Assembly: GCA_025526995.1 (NCBI GenBank)
Contig: JAHLKG010000019.1
Span: 496,001-560,000, forward strand
Reading direction: 5' to 3'
DNA from: Powellomyces hirtus
Lineage: Eukaryota; Chytridiomycota; Chytridiomycetes; Spizellomycetales; Powellomycetaceae
DNA: 64,000 bases
Of the stretch, positions 20,152 to 34,414 are shown piece after piece. A program made the translations under genes and the position numbers. Under the pieces are notes generated by a model that searched no databases, was not told where the DNA came from, and saw only the letters and a list, made by a program, of their open reading frames with translations. Positions within the stretch are counted from its first letter, which is position 1; the number at the start of each line of letters is the position of its first letter.

Positions 20152-22054
20152 ATGCTTCTACGTGGGAAAGCAGCGGTTCGGGCATTGCTCACAGAGCCAT
20201 GCCAGGGAGCGCTACGTCGTCAAGTCTTGCTACCATGTCTTGTAAGATCGTTCATGTCCTCGGTTCGAGTAGCGACAGCTGGTCATAGTGATTCGGGAAC
20301 CGTATCCACTGATTTTGGAAAGCTGGGAGTATCTAATTCACTGTGTCGAAATATCAATGCGTCCGGAATCAGTTCTCCGACGGACGTACAGCGATCGGTG
20401 AGCGGCAACTTTAACACGCCATAAGTCCTTCGAACTCACGCCCCACAGGCCATACCAGTCCTACTCAAGGGAGAAAACCTCATCGTTGCTGCGGAGACAG
20501 GTTCCGGGAAAACGCTTGGTATTTGACTGTCTTTTCTCTACAGAGGGTTCCACATTGCACGGATAGTTTACAGGATGTTTGTCTTTTCCAGCGTATCTCC
20601 TGCCGCTCATCACCCGCATACTGGGATCAGCTAATGATGCTGGCGCAATTCCAAACAGCGCGCCGCTATCCCCGCGGATCCTCATCCTGATTCCAAACCG
20701 CGAATTATGTGTCCAAGTCCTGCGCACACTGCGTTCCTTAACGCAAAGTCTGAAATTGACAATTACCATGATTCCACCGCCGCCATCCGTACTACTTTCT
20801 CAGATCAGATCGCCAGACATAGTCGTTGCTACTGCTGCTGGTATCAGGCACACGTATAAAAATCCGCGCCTGATGCGCGAGTTTTTCGCGAGGACCGAAG
20901 CGATCGTGGCAGATGAGGCCGATTGGGTTGTGGGTGACGGAGTTGGGCTGGACCTTGTCAAGCAAGCAGCGCGCATAAGCAAGAAGAGATCTGGGGCACC
21001 AAGCATGGCAAAAACTCCTCCGAAGCCAATCCAGTTTGTCTTCGCCGCCGCAACAATGCCGCCCATCAAATCAGCGAACAGTAAAACACCTAGAGCACTT
21101 CTGCGCCGTATATTTGGGAGAATCGCGACTGTGGGAACTACGACATTACACAGCCCTCCAATGGGTCTGCGCGAGGAGTTTATTCCACTCGTACCCGCAG
21201 AAGAGACTGAATCTCTGCAAGACGCTGAGGAAGAAAAACTGAAGTGCGAAGCCTTGCTGGCTCTTCTGGTGCAAAATGTCGAAAAGATGACTACTCAGGA
21301 AGATTTCCAGGACACGAAATGGCTTGTGTTCTGTAACAACGCAAAACGGGCTGAATCCGCATTCGCTGCTGTCCAGGCAACTCGGCATTTGATCGTCCCC
21401 GATGAGCACTCGAAAACTCTCAATTTTCATTGTGATCTTGTTCATGGAGGCTTAACCAAGGAGATCAAGAGCACAAAAGTTCTCGATTTTGTCTCAGCAG
21501 GCGTCAAAGAGGCCGCTGAGAGTGACATTCCCACGTTTCGGGTGCTCATTTGCACCGATATTGTTGCGCGTGGATTGGACTTCCTGGATGTATCCACTGT
21601 GGTACAGATGGACTTTGCGCAGGATGCCACGATGTATCTGCACAGAATCGGGAGAACCGCTAGAGCAAACAAGTCTGGACGGGGTAGGCATAGAGGTTAG
21701 GTCACAAGGAAGGTACACGCAAACATGGCTAACAAAGGTTTTGCTGCCTTCTTAGCCGTCAGCTTCGTATCCCCATCCGATTCTCACTTGGCCCAGTTAA
21801 TCCAAGACGCTGCTACAGGAACCGCCAACTCGAAACTGCAAACTCATTTTCAATACGAAGAAGCTCTTCTAGGCGACGGCGTGTCTGATGGAGATCTTGG
21901 TGAACGCAAAGAGACAGATCGTCTTCCACTGACGGGCGCGTTCAGTCGCAACAGGTCGCTGAGCACGAAGATAAAGCGCAAGGAACGTGACATGAGCCGC
22001 GCCGATGTCGATAATGGAGAAGGCAGTAATACTGTTCTGGGAACCAAACCATAA
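20152..22054 (+). CDS. DEAD-box RNA helicase, probably mitochondrial (Mrh4/DDX28-like)
   Basis: Four exons (20152-20397, 20449-20518, 20592-21683, 21738-22054) give 574 residues. The N-terminus is Arg-rich and acid-poor (MLLRGKAAVRALLTEP...LRRQVLLP), typical of a mitochondrial presequence. Helicase motifs in order: Q motif SSPTDVQRSAIP, motif I AAETGSGKT, Ia PNRELCV, motif II DEAD (VADEADWV), motif III AAATMP, motif V VARGLDF and motif VI HRIGRTARANKSGR. The C-terminal tail is charged (STKIKRKERD). RNA-dependent ATPase acting in RNA or ribosome assembly is established for the family; mitochondrial location is inference. I cannot separate Mrh4-like from other members. Followed by VMA12 on the same strand 157 bp downstream. 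Confidence 0.88.
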
Positions 22055-22210
22055 AACAAACATTTCTGTATTTGTTTGCGTAAATCAATTCTACCTAAAT
22101 TCACATCAAATCCCCGTGATGGAAACATCGCGAATCGGAGTGCGGCTGACGTAACCTACGCTTGGCCAAGATTCGGAGATCACCCAGATCTGCGAAATTT
22201 CTGTGACAGC

Positions 22211-23099
22211 ATGGTAAACTTGATAGTGACGGAGCGTATCCGATTGGCGATACATGTTCTCATATCACGAGAGGGAACGGAGCAAGAGCTGGTACTTAAA
22301 CTCCAGCCGTATGTGAAAGTACCAAAAGATGTTCAAGTTGAAGAATCTCGTATACCGAAGACCATTCCCCATACCCTTCTGAGTAAACTTTCACAGGCAT
22401 TAGAGCGTCAAGCAAGTGACGGTATTCTGGACAACATGATTTAGATTACATAGGCCATGTAGACAGCACCATTGCTAAAGCGTCTCTGTATAGAATCATT
22501 TTCCTTGCAAACACTGGTTCACGGAAGTTGCATACACCTGCAACCGCCTCCACCAAGAACGAAGGTAACGGCTCCAGTCATGCAGCTCACAACGACGTTA
22601 TACTAATTCTTTGGATGGCAGAGCCCGGAACTGGTGAAAATTCTGGACGACATCAAAGCCGAGCTGGCCAACCGAGAGTACGCTGAGATGACCAAGAACG
22701 TGTCGTTCCAACGGGACAGCATGCGAGCTCCACTTAATATAGGTGGTGAGCTGCGGGATGCATTCAGATCATTATCGGCGGTCTTCAACGTGCTCCTTTC
22801 CATTGCGGCGGTCTTTGCCGCTGTATTTTGGGTGTCGGGGACGGTCACTCAGGACATTGGCAAGGTCAGTACTGAGATTTTGACTCAAGATGCGTTTTCT
22901 TGTGAGTGCTGATGATGAATTGTAGAGAACCCTGTTAAGCCTTTTTGGTGCGCTCATGGTGGCGATTGCCGAAGGATGGTTCTTTGCCAAGGATCTTCTC
23001 CATGTGGACGTCAAAACATCGCATGGCCCTTTGCCACGGGAAAAAAGGTTGCCCACACCATACTTCAGCGCTGAAAACCATACTTCACCGCCGATCTAA
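22211..23099 (+). CDS. VMA12: V-ATPase assembly factor VMA12/TMEM199-like
   Basis: ER membrane protein needed to assemble the proton-pumping V-ATPase. Four exons (22211-22421, 22494-22564, 22622-22864, 22926-23099) give 232 residues. The N-terminal cytosolic part includes LVHGSCIHLQPPPPRTK followed by SPELVKILDDIKAELANREY, the family's conserved [LH]-G-S...PPPP-K-SP-[EL] block. EMTKNVSF leads to AFRSLSAVFNVLLSIAAVFA, the first membrane segment, and RTLLSLFGALMVAIAEGWFF, the second. Exon joins were fixed by the frame through the PPPP linker. Start at 22211 (MVNLIVTERI) is the first ATG of the matching frame. Confidence 0.85.
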
Positions 23100-23320
23100 G
23101 CGTTGAATTCGCTTGGCTCGTGCTGGGTATCAAGCTGATACAAGCGACGCTGATGATGATGCGCTCGCTCATCCCGCGGCGTAGAAGTGACTGTGTCGAT
23201 GACATTGGCGGTCTTCAGCTGACGGTCGTGTGATGGGGATCAATGCATCGGATTGGTGTGTAGCAAGGCATGGCTCCACACCGGCCTGATTTGTATGTAA
23301 AACACTTGTACATATAATAG

Positions 23321-26589
<3,269 letters not shown>

Positions 26590-26796
26590 CAAGAAAACAG
26601 TCGACAATGGAATTTAGAATTTCTTGGACCGAGGGGTTCGTACAGTGACAGGAGCATCATGAAACGCGAATGGCACAGTCATGCAGCTGCTACAGGCGCG
26701 CTTCCCGTTTATTTCTTTTTTGATTTTCGCTTTTCCTTTTCAAGCAATTCTAAATTTCGTGGCCTCAGTAGCACTTTCAAGCAGAACTAATACAAA

Positions 26797-27285
26797 ATGG
26801 CCAAAGGACTCAGATCGAAATCTATGCGGAAGAACCGTGCTATCAGACGGGAAACGGTACCTTTGGCTTGCATGGGAATTCACGGTGTACAAGTGCTCAG
26901 TCGTTTTGTGACGTTTGAATAGGTGCACGGACCCGTCGAAGACGCACGGCTGCAAAGGCTGGTAGAGAAGGAAATTGAAGCCCGTAAAAACCAGGAGAAT
27001 ACATCGATGTCTGTTGAAGGCACGGAGCCAACACCAACGTCTACCGAACAGAGCACCACCGACGCAGACCGAGGGCGGGCTCGGGATCAGGAGTTGGAAA
27101 CTGAGGCTGCGACAGAGATTATGGACGTTGATGGAAGTACACAGGCAACACCGGCGGAATCGGCGCCAATGTCCAAAGCGGAAAAGGAAAAACTGTTCTT
27201 GAGCCGGAACGCGTATAAGAAGAAGATGAAGGCGCGAGCGAAGAGCGTTGGAAAGAAGTGGAAATATGGGCAGAAGACAAGATAG
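26797..27285 (+). CDS. LLPH/LAPS18-like small basic protein
   Basis: Two exons (26797-26856 and 26923-27285) give 140 residues. Exon 1 encodes MAKGLRSKSMRKNRAIRRET, the invariant start of the learning-associated protein/UPF0642 family (yeast YBL028C). Exon 2 continues HGPVEDARLQRLVEKE and ends with the basic block LSRNAYKKKMKARAKSVGKK and KWKYGQKTR. Family members are nucleolar and linked to 60S ribosome biogenesis. The middle is low-complexity and acidic. Head-to-head with AFG2, another 60S factor, across 207 bp, which could allow shared control (inference). Confidence 0.9.
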
Positions 27286-27461
27286 ATCTCAGGGAAGATG
27301 GTTTTTGGAGGGTGAGAGGGGAGGGAGGGTTCTCGTCTGGACAACGGTACTGATGGGAGCGAGTTCACGTCTGTAGTCATTTGCAATTTTATATATATCG
27401 TAATCTAGCAGGTCTACGGTTACCCGCTCTACGCCAGATTTTAGCCGGAATACACTCATAT

Positions 27462-28420
27462 TTACTTCGTTACGCCGTTGATGGTGATCACACATGACCT
27501 GCTCCCTCCACGGTTTCTGGCTTCGCATAGGTAGATGCCTTGCCAAGTGCTGATGAAAAGTTAGAATCCTCGAGACCAACATTGCCTAGTATGATAGAAA
27601 CTTCATACCCCAGTGCGAGACGGCCTTGCGAGATTGGGATGTTGAGTGATACTCCAAAAAGAGAACTCTTCACGTGTCCCGGCTTTCGGATAGTATAAGC
27701 ACTTAAAAAGCCGGTTGAAACTGAAACCAAGTCGTCCTACCATGTCATCCGGGCCTTCATCCTGTAAATGAAATAAGTTGCCCGTTGCTTCCTTGGCTGA
27801 CTACAAGAACATACCGTGTGAATGTATGGCGCACTCTCTGGGGCCAGCCGGTTCAGCATCATCTCCATGTCCTTTCGCACGTCAGGGTCTGCCGTGTCAA
27901 ATCGCTCAAAATCGTTTGCAACTTCATCTCCTGTATTATGTTCAACGTACCAGCATTTTCATTGATTGTGAGGGCGGCCGAAGTGTGTTGCACTTGGTGC
28001 AGTATGAGAATCATGATTGTGAACAACTGGTTTACCAATAAACTTACAGAAGAAGTTTGCGGTGCCAATCCTGAAGGACCTGAGCTCTGGAATCTGAATT
28101 CGTCTTCAATAACCCGTCGAGTTCACAACCACTGAAAGAAGATCCACAACCTCTCTCTGGAACATTCCTCCCAAGAAGTGGTACTCACCTGGCTGTTTTG
28201 GCAACAGACATGGTTCCCATGTTAGTGAATACGCCACACCGATCCGTAACAAATATGTCTGACTTTACCTAACAACTGCGTCAGTGATGAGGTGACAACC
28301 TCTGTTCTTGTTTGGAAGTGAAATGGTCTATAAAGATGTTTAGCTTGAACTAACGTGGATACTTCAAGACTCAAAAATAACCTTCTGGAACCATTGAGTT
28401 TGCCCGCTGATGATGGACAT
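27462..28420 (-). CDS. UPF0047 (YjbQ) family protein
   Basis: Eight small exons: 28420-28382, 28327-28269, 28103-28048, 27992-27951, 27888-27815, 27761-27741, 27682-27609 and 27549-27462. Together they give 150 residues, the usual family length. Motifs in order: TISLPNKNRGCHLITDAV, PELRSFRIGTANFFLQHTSA, NENADPDVRKDMEMMLNRL, HTDEGPDDMPGHVKSSL, IPISQGRLALGTWQGIYLCE. The conserved His residues (QHTS and HTDEG, GHVKSSL) cluster as in this beta-barrel family. The bacterial homologue has weak thiamine-phosphate synthase activity; the eukaryotic role is unknown. Exon 6 is only 21 nt (DEGPDDM). Divergent from ACBD6 over 188 bp. Confidence 0.92.
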
Positions 28421-28608
28421 AATTGTTGCGGAAGTATGTATTTATTGGCGATACAGATTCCGTACTTCAAAAATAAAGTTCAACCTTTGATGTCATTTGT
28501 GATTACGTGATACTCCGATGCCGTCAGTTCCGAAGGTTCCGAACCGGCACTATTCGAAGCCACAGAAGAGACACCCCACAAACAGAACCTGGGTCCACAG
28601 TGGATGCC

Positions 28609-29687
28609 ATGGCGGACATTCTAGAACAAGACTTTGCCAGCGCAGCTCGATATCTCACATCCAGAAATGACCTCAACCTTTCTAATGAAACTCAGCTGGA
28701 GGTATAACCGTAAACCTGTTTATGTCGAGCATGCGTCCTTCAATAACCAGTCCAGTTTTATGCGCTGTATAAAACAGTCACTGTAGGACATTGCAAGTCC
28801 GAGCGGCCAGGCTACTTTGATTTCAAGGCTCGGGCGAAGGTTCTTCCTATGACAGCTCATTATTGGCCATATCATTTCCTGACCCCTTCATAACAGTGGG
28901 ATGCGTGGGCCGCCATGTCTGGTCTTTCTAAAAGTGCCGCCATGAAGCAATATATCAAACTTGCTGGAAAAGCAGGATGGACGCGAAGTGCCGTAAATCT
29001 GCACGTATGGAACACAGTACTACCTCCGGCTGTAAAAACGCATCAGTAATTGTAACGGACAACTGTGTAGGAGGAATCAGGCAAGAGAGATCCTATCCCG
29101 GAAAAGCACATGAGTATGGCAGTCAGTACTCTGGAGAACACACGGGACTCAGTAGAGTAAGGGCCCCTCTAGTGGAGCAATTGCTCTTTCCCTGGTTCTG
29201 TCTCATGCCTGCTATATAGGGATGCGGAGAAGAGTGTGTGGCACTGGGCCGAAGAAGGTCAGACCGACAAAGTTTTGACGCTGATCGATTCCGGGGAGGC
29301 GTCCATAGAATGCAAAGATGAGCAAGGCATGACATTGCTTCACTGGGCGGCGGATCGAGGGTACGAAGATTTGATGCGGGGCCTCTTGTCGCGCACTGCA
29401 AATGTCGATGTACAAGACAGCAGTGGGCAAACTCCTCTGCATCTGGGTAAGGTCTGCTTTACTTGATTCCTTTCCCGCGAACCTGAACTCACCCATCGGA
29501 TGTAGCCGTTATTGTGGAGCACGAGGCTATCATCAAGTTACTTGTAGACGCTGGCTGCAGACTAGATGTGGAAGACTCGGAAGGAGAGTCATCAATGGCA
29601 TGCGCATCGCCCAAGATTCAAGAGCTGATAAAGAGCTTGCGCAAGGACCTGATAACGGACGACACACTGAACCTTTTGGTTGTGTGA
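28609..29687 (+). CDS. ACBD6: Acyl-CoA-binding domain protein with ankyrin repeats (ACBD6-like)
   Basis: Six exons (28609-28701, 28756-28839, 28897-29004, 29071-29156, 29220-29446, 29506-29687) give 259 residues. The N-terminal acyl-CoA-binding domain has FYALYKTVTVGHC, ERPGYFDFKARAKWDAW and MSGLSKSAAMKQYIKLA. After a linker, the C-terminal half has ankyrin repeats: VWHWAEEGQTDKVLTLIDSG, GMTLLHWAADRGYEDLMRGL, and SGQTPLHLAVIVEHEAIIKL. This domain order is that of ACBD6, which binds long-chain acyl-CoAs and aids protein N-myristoylation in animals (family knowledge). The end of exon 3 (RSAVNLH) is the least certain junction. Confidence 0.9.
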
Positions 29688-29735
29688 AAATATATTCTAT
29701 TCTCTATCTGAGTTATACGTTTCCTTGGATACAAT

Positions 29736-31459
29736 TTACAGTGCGCTGACGAGCCATTGTTCTAATTCCGCCAGCTGGTCGATGTGTCGCTCCTGTAGAT
29801 TCAAACGATTCATACCCACGAAGGAGAACGCTTCGCCAACTCCAGTGTCGCTGTACTGTTTGTCTGTGTGCGCATTCTTATGTTAGTAAAATGGATGCGC
29901 TGCCAGTTCGAGCTACGCTAGTCACGTACTCTTGAGTTGTCCTGCGAGCCGGGAAGCAACTGCTATGAGATCCTTGGCGCTGATTATCACGGCAGCATCG
30001 ATGATGAATCCACGATGAACCTGCAGGTGGATATCCTGCAAACGAATTTGGGTTATAATAAGTATGATACATATGACGGAAGGATGGTTCTCATCAATAT
30101 CATTACCACATCGGCCCAAACGAACTGTTTTTGCAACCGATGCGTGAAGTCCGGTGTTTGACCATAGATCCAATCCCATGTCTAATGCAGAATGTCAGCT
30201 AATCTGGTAGCGTCCCATGCTAGCTTGATCCGGCCATACTCGGATTTCATCGTAGTACTCGCGAATCTTTGGGTACTCATTCATGTATGCTTCCGTTAAC
30301 TCGATTGGCTAAGAGCGGAGAAAATGTGAATGACAAGACATTGCCGCGTTGCCGGAAGGGGTCTTCATACTGGACGGTATTCAGCATTGTGCGCACGGCG
30401 AAATTGATCAGCAACAGCTTCGCAAAACGACAAATGGTCGACAGTGTATGAGTAATCTCGAATCCGTGCAACAGTGGATCGCACAGATTCTACACCCTTC
30501 CCGACGAGATTTTTCTTGATTACAATGTGAGATTAAGAGATTAACGGTTCGACTCAGAAATGGTAGATGATGACATGTGGCTTACTGGCGGCGGTCTGAG
30601 ATATCGACCCAGCGCCTTCAGGTCCGCATCGATAAGCATGGTTCCGTGATGATAAGCCCGAGTATTGACGAGTTTGTATGCGGATCCGGACACTTTCTTC
30701 CCGTCAACTACAATGTCATGTCGTTCATTTACTGAGGCAGGGATATCCAGCTGATGCATTCCTCGACAAACAAGCTCCGCGTTGGTACGTCGGTCGAAGC
30801 TGTCCCGAGGCATGATGATGGTATAGTTCGTGTTACCAATGTCCTGCGTAATGTCCTTAGCGCGGGAAAGTTGTCGGAAGTGATCGTCATCAAGTTACAT
30901 GGTACACGGTACCGCCGCCACTCCGCCTTCTGACGAGCGGCACTTCCTCCTCCTTCATCAGCTGCAGATGACACTCTTTCCAAGGGTTCTATGGCGATAA
31001 GTCTGTATTAACTGCCTGACATCTGTTAAGATGATTTCCCCCAACGTAATACATACTTGATTACGTCCAACAACTACGCACTTCGTGTTTCGCCATAGAT
31101 AAAGCACATCTTCGGCTGACTGTGGTTTTCTGAACAGCCTGACACATCCTCAGTTTGGCAGTACTTGTGACATTCTAATCCTTTCGCCATAACACCAACC
31201 ATTCCTCAAATGCAAGATTGATCCAGGGATCCGTTACTTTTGATACGTATATATCAACCTTCGTCTAGGGGAAAGGTTGGTGGTACAGGTTTATATATGC
31301 CTTTGACATACATGCAAACAAAAATGAGCATTTATGACCTACCGGAGCTACGGGTTGTGTTGATAAAGATCGATTGCATTGCCAAAAATTCTGACATCTA
31401 TTGAAAAGCGGTATATAGCGAGCATGCCCGCGGGCGATTCGTGGTGCCAGCAAATTCAT
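29736..31459 (-). CDS. LIPT1: Lipoate-protein ligase, mitochondrial
   Basis: Attaches lipoate to 2-oxoacid dehydrogenase and glycine-cleavage subunits in mitochondria. The ATG at 31459 starts [19 protein letters not shown], an Arg-rich presequence. Following exons read [84 protein letters not shown] and [18 protein letters not shown], the LplA order with the R-R-x-[ST]-G-G-G substrate loop and the VSGSA[YF]K active site. The C-terminal accessory part contains [11 protein letters not shown] and [14 protein letters not shown]. The stop is at 29736. About nine exons. Head-to-head with SNU23 over only 120 bp. Whether it is the LIPT1/Aim22 or the LplA orthologue cannot be settled by eye. Confidence 0.9.
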
Positions 31460-31579
31460 GACAAGCTCGACAATTTGCACTGTCAAGAATTGTGGTGGAA
31501 TGTCGTGACGTTCGCCTGACTAAGCCTCCGAGAAAGTTCACTGTAAATTCCTGTCAAAGAATTTTACACCAACAGAGGG

Positions 31580-32532
31580 ATGGCAGACAGCAGCCGAGGC
31601 GGTGGGGTATACGACAGCAGTGCCGGGGACACGAATTTCCGGCGGAAATGGGATCGGGAAGAATACACACAGAGGGCAAAGGACCGGGAGAAGAACGCTG
31701 CTCTGGCAGAGAAGAATGACAGTCGACGTCGACGTGGTATGTCCTTAGACGATGGGTGGCAACAGCTCCGTTTGGACGATATTTGTATCACAAAGTTCAT
31801 GATAACTGACTGCTTCCCCATCGCTCTGCAGGCCTTGCCCCAGAGAAGGATAAAGACGAAGAATATGTCGAGCAAGAGCTTTTGCAAGCCCGCGAGGAAG
31901 CAATCGATCTTACCTCAAATCTGAATAAAACGGTCATCGTACAGTCGTCCAGCGTTGCATCCAAACAGCCTGGATTCTATTGCAAAGCATGTGACTGCAC
32001 CGTGAAAGACAGTGTCAACTATCTAGACCACATCAACGGATGGAAACGTAAGGGCTTCTTATGTTTCAATCAGCTTCCTTGCGGAGACTGACCACTTATA
32101 ACCCGTGGGAATAGATCAGAAGAATCTGGGCATGTCGATGAAGGTTGAGCGGAGCTCTGTGGATCAAGTACGTGCACGATTGGAAGCCCTCAAGCGCAAG
32201 TCAGATGTCCCAGAACTTGGTGAGATGCAAAGTCTTCCGGACTGGTGAAGAGCGTAGTAAGCTTCTGACTAGATTCACTTCCCAGATTTTGATGCCCGGG
32301 TAGAGAAAGCCCAAGCAGAAGAGGAAGAGGAGAAGCGAGCGAGGAAGCGCGAGAAGAAGGAAAAGAAGAGGAAACTCAAGGAGCAGCCGGTCGATGACAC
32401 TCTCGTCACCGAGAATCTTGACATAGCCAGCATGATGGGCTTTGGGTAGGTTCCATTTACCACCCTATTCATTTTTATTGTCAAGTTGACATTGCTTCCA
32501 ATAGCGGTTTCGGAAGCGGCAAAAAAGGATAG
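31580..32532 (+). CDS. SNU23: Spliceosomal U4/U6.U5 protein SNU23 (ZMAT2)
   Basis: Component of the spliceosome B complex. Five exons (31580-31736, 31832-32047, 32115-32219, 32286-32445, 32505-32532) give 221 residues. The N-terminus contains NFRRKWDREEYTQRAKDREK, the family start. A matrin-type C2H2 zinc finger reads GFYCKACDCTVKDSVNYLDH then INGWKHQKNLGMSMKVERS. The C-terminus has a long charged coiled region (AQAEEEEEKRARKREKKEKK) and ends DIASMMGFGGFGSGKKG, which matches ZMAT2. All introns are GT-AG and about 60-95 nt. Confidence 0.95.
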
Positions 32533-32687
32533 ATTGCGAGTGGTGTGCGCATCGATCCGGACCAGTGATGTGGTACCCTAGGGCACGACCCGTCATCTGG
32601 TTGGAGCGCCTCGCAGCTTATTTATTTGTCCCGCGGTATAAGATCCGAGCCTATGTACATCCCTATTTCGTTTGCCGATATTCACCG

Positions 32688-34188
32688 TCATCGGTACTGG
32701 TCAAGCTTTGTTACGATTCCAACGCGCACTGCTTGATCAAATGCAGCAAAGACGCAAAGGCCTTGCTTGTCTGGACTCCAGTCGAATGCGGCTACAGGCT
32801 GCTCAGCCACGTGCGCGGTGTTGACCAATTCTATCGTGCCAGGAACGCCTTCGTCTCTCCCCTTTGCATCTTTTTTGGATCGCTGATCCGGATAATTGCT
32901 AAGAGAAGATATCAATGATAAGGCGTTAAGGTAGCAGCAGAATACTCCATGTACGTACTATTTGTTCAAATTCAGGGAACCGTTACCACCTGAAGTTACA
33001 AAAATCTCCCGATTTTGTGGAAGATGTCGTACGGTCCATATTGTTGTGGTGTCGTGCGCCTGAAAACATTCGCGAAAGTCAATCCATGCATTGTTTTGAT
33101 CATCATTGAGGCAGCATTACCTTTTCAGTAACATGCGCGAAACCTTTCTCAGGATGGAGGGTGCGCAGGTCATACACGTTAAATGAGCTTTCCAATGTTG
33201 CGACGGCCAACTTGTTCATTTTGATGTCTTTTCGGTCGAACTCCAACGAACACACCTATACGCGAAGGTGTTTAGAAAATTAAAGAATGTAAACGTTACT
33301 TTTCAGTAATCTCTTACCCCGTTCTTGACATTCGTTTCCCAGAGAAGGGACATGGCGCGGAGGTCGAACATCTTGACATCTCCGTTCTCATAGCCAGCAC
33401 AGATCACACGCTCTTGGTCATCAAATGAGTTACCTTAAAGCAATGATGAGTTGATTCCCATCGCACCAAGATCGTGCGCACCCTAGACCATATCCCCTCA
33501 TTTGGCACCTACCAAACGCAACTGCCCACGTATCGTGCACGACGTCCCCTTCTGCTGGCGCTATTTTTGCTACTGGCTTATCTTTCTGGCGCACATCCCA
33601 AATTTTGACAGCACCTAGAGCGGCGTAATGCGAGATTGAGAAAAGCGACATACGCAGGTAAAGAATCTTTAACGCGTCTCGGTCTCACCATCGCGACTCC
33701 CTGTGGCAATTTCAGGTGGCCCTTTCTGTGATCCAACGCCTCCAGCGCCATCCATACAATTGATAATCTGTTCATGGGCTTTCACTGTATACGTTGGTAG
33801 GTCTGTGCGCTCAAGATCCCACACAGACAAGCGCCCGCTGAAGTCTCCCGTGGCGAGTTGTCGATTATGCAGAGCGGCGGCGCCGAATGTTCCGCATTTG
33901 AAGGCATCCTGTTTCTCTGCCTGCAACCCAGGTTCGGCTTTATATTCAGCTCCAACAACTTACGCAGAGACTAGAATTTCTGCTTGATGCGGGGTGTTTT
34001 CCACACACCTCGTGTATCAGCTTAATGTCGCCGTTGTTCAGTTCGAAAACTTGCAGGGCGCCCGTTCCTCGGGCGTGCTGTCCAAGCACAACAAAACGAG
34101 CTGAAGATGGCACCCACTTCACATCATAGGCGGTGAAGGTCAAAGACTTCTGCACATGAGTTATGATTTGGCACTTTTCCAAGGTCAT
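32688..34188 (-). CDS. DNAAF10: Dynein axonemal assembly factor 10 (WDR92/Monad)
   Basis: WD40 protein that links the R2TP/prefoldin-like chaperone complex to dynein pre-assembly. The ATG at 34188 opens [20 protein letters not shown], then [20 protein letters not shown]. Following exons give [96 protein letters not shown] and, at the end, [20 protein letters not shown]. All seven blades align in order with animal WDR92. Eight or so exons; the stop is at 32688. It is restricted to organisms with motile cilia, so its presence supports a swimming spore. Divergent from IFT121 over 226 bp. Confidence 0.93.
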
Positions 34189-34266
34189 GGTTGCAGCACA
34201 AACTACGGAATCTTGTAAAACGGACAGGTTTTGACGACGAGGCTTTTCTTCGATGTGCGAACGCGT

Positions 34267-34288
34267 CGCGTCTTTGACAGCAGACGCG
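34267..34288. promoter_or_regulatory. Inverted CGCGTCT/AGACGCG pair in the DNAAF10-IFT121 promoter
   Basis: CGCGTCT at 34267-34273 and AGACGCG at 34282-34288 are exact reverse complements, 8 nt apart, near the middle of the 226-bp divergent promoter. It could be a dimeric factor site. No RFX X-box is evident there. Function is inference only. Confidence 0.35.
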
Positions 34289-34414
34289 CGAGAACCTCAC
34301 TGCGCTTTTGTGCCGTCAATCTACCTCAAGGACAAAGTTCGCACTTCTTGATCTTGATGAGATCATAGCAAGGAAATCGCGAGAAAAAAAACCATCAAGT
34401 GCAGTGGATCAGCC

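Noticed and set aside
27930..27951. A 20-nt intron in the UPF0047 gene
   Set aside because: GTACGT...ATACAG would be too short; using the next acceptor (CACGGCAG/ACCC) gives a 62-nt intron and the exact NENADPDVRKDME motif.
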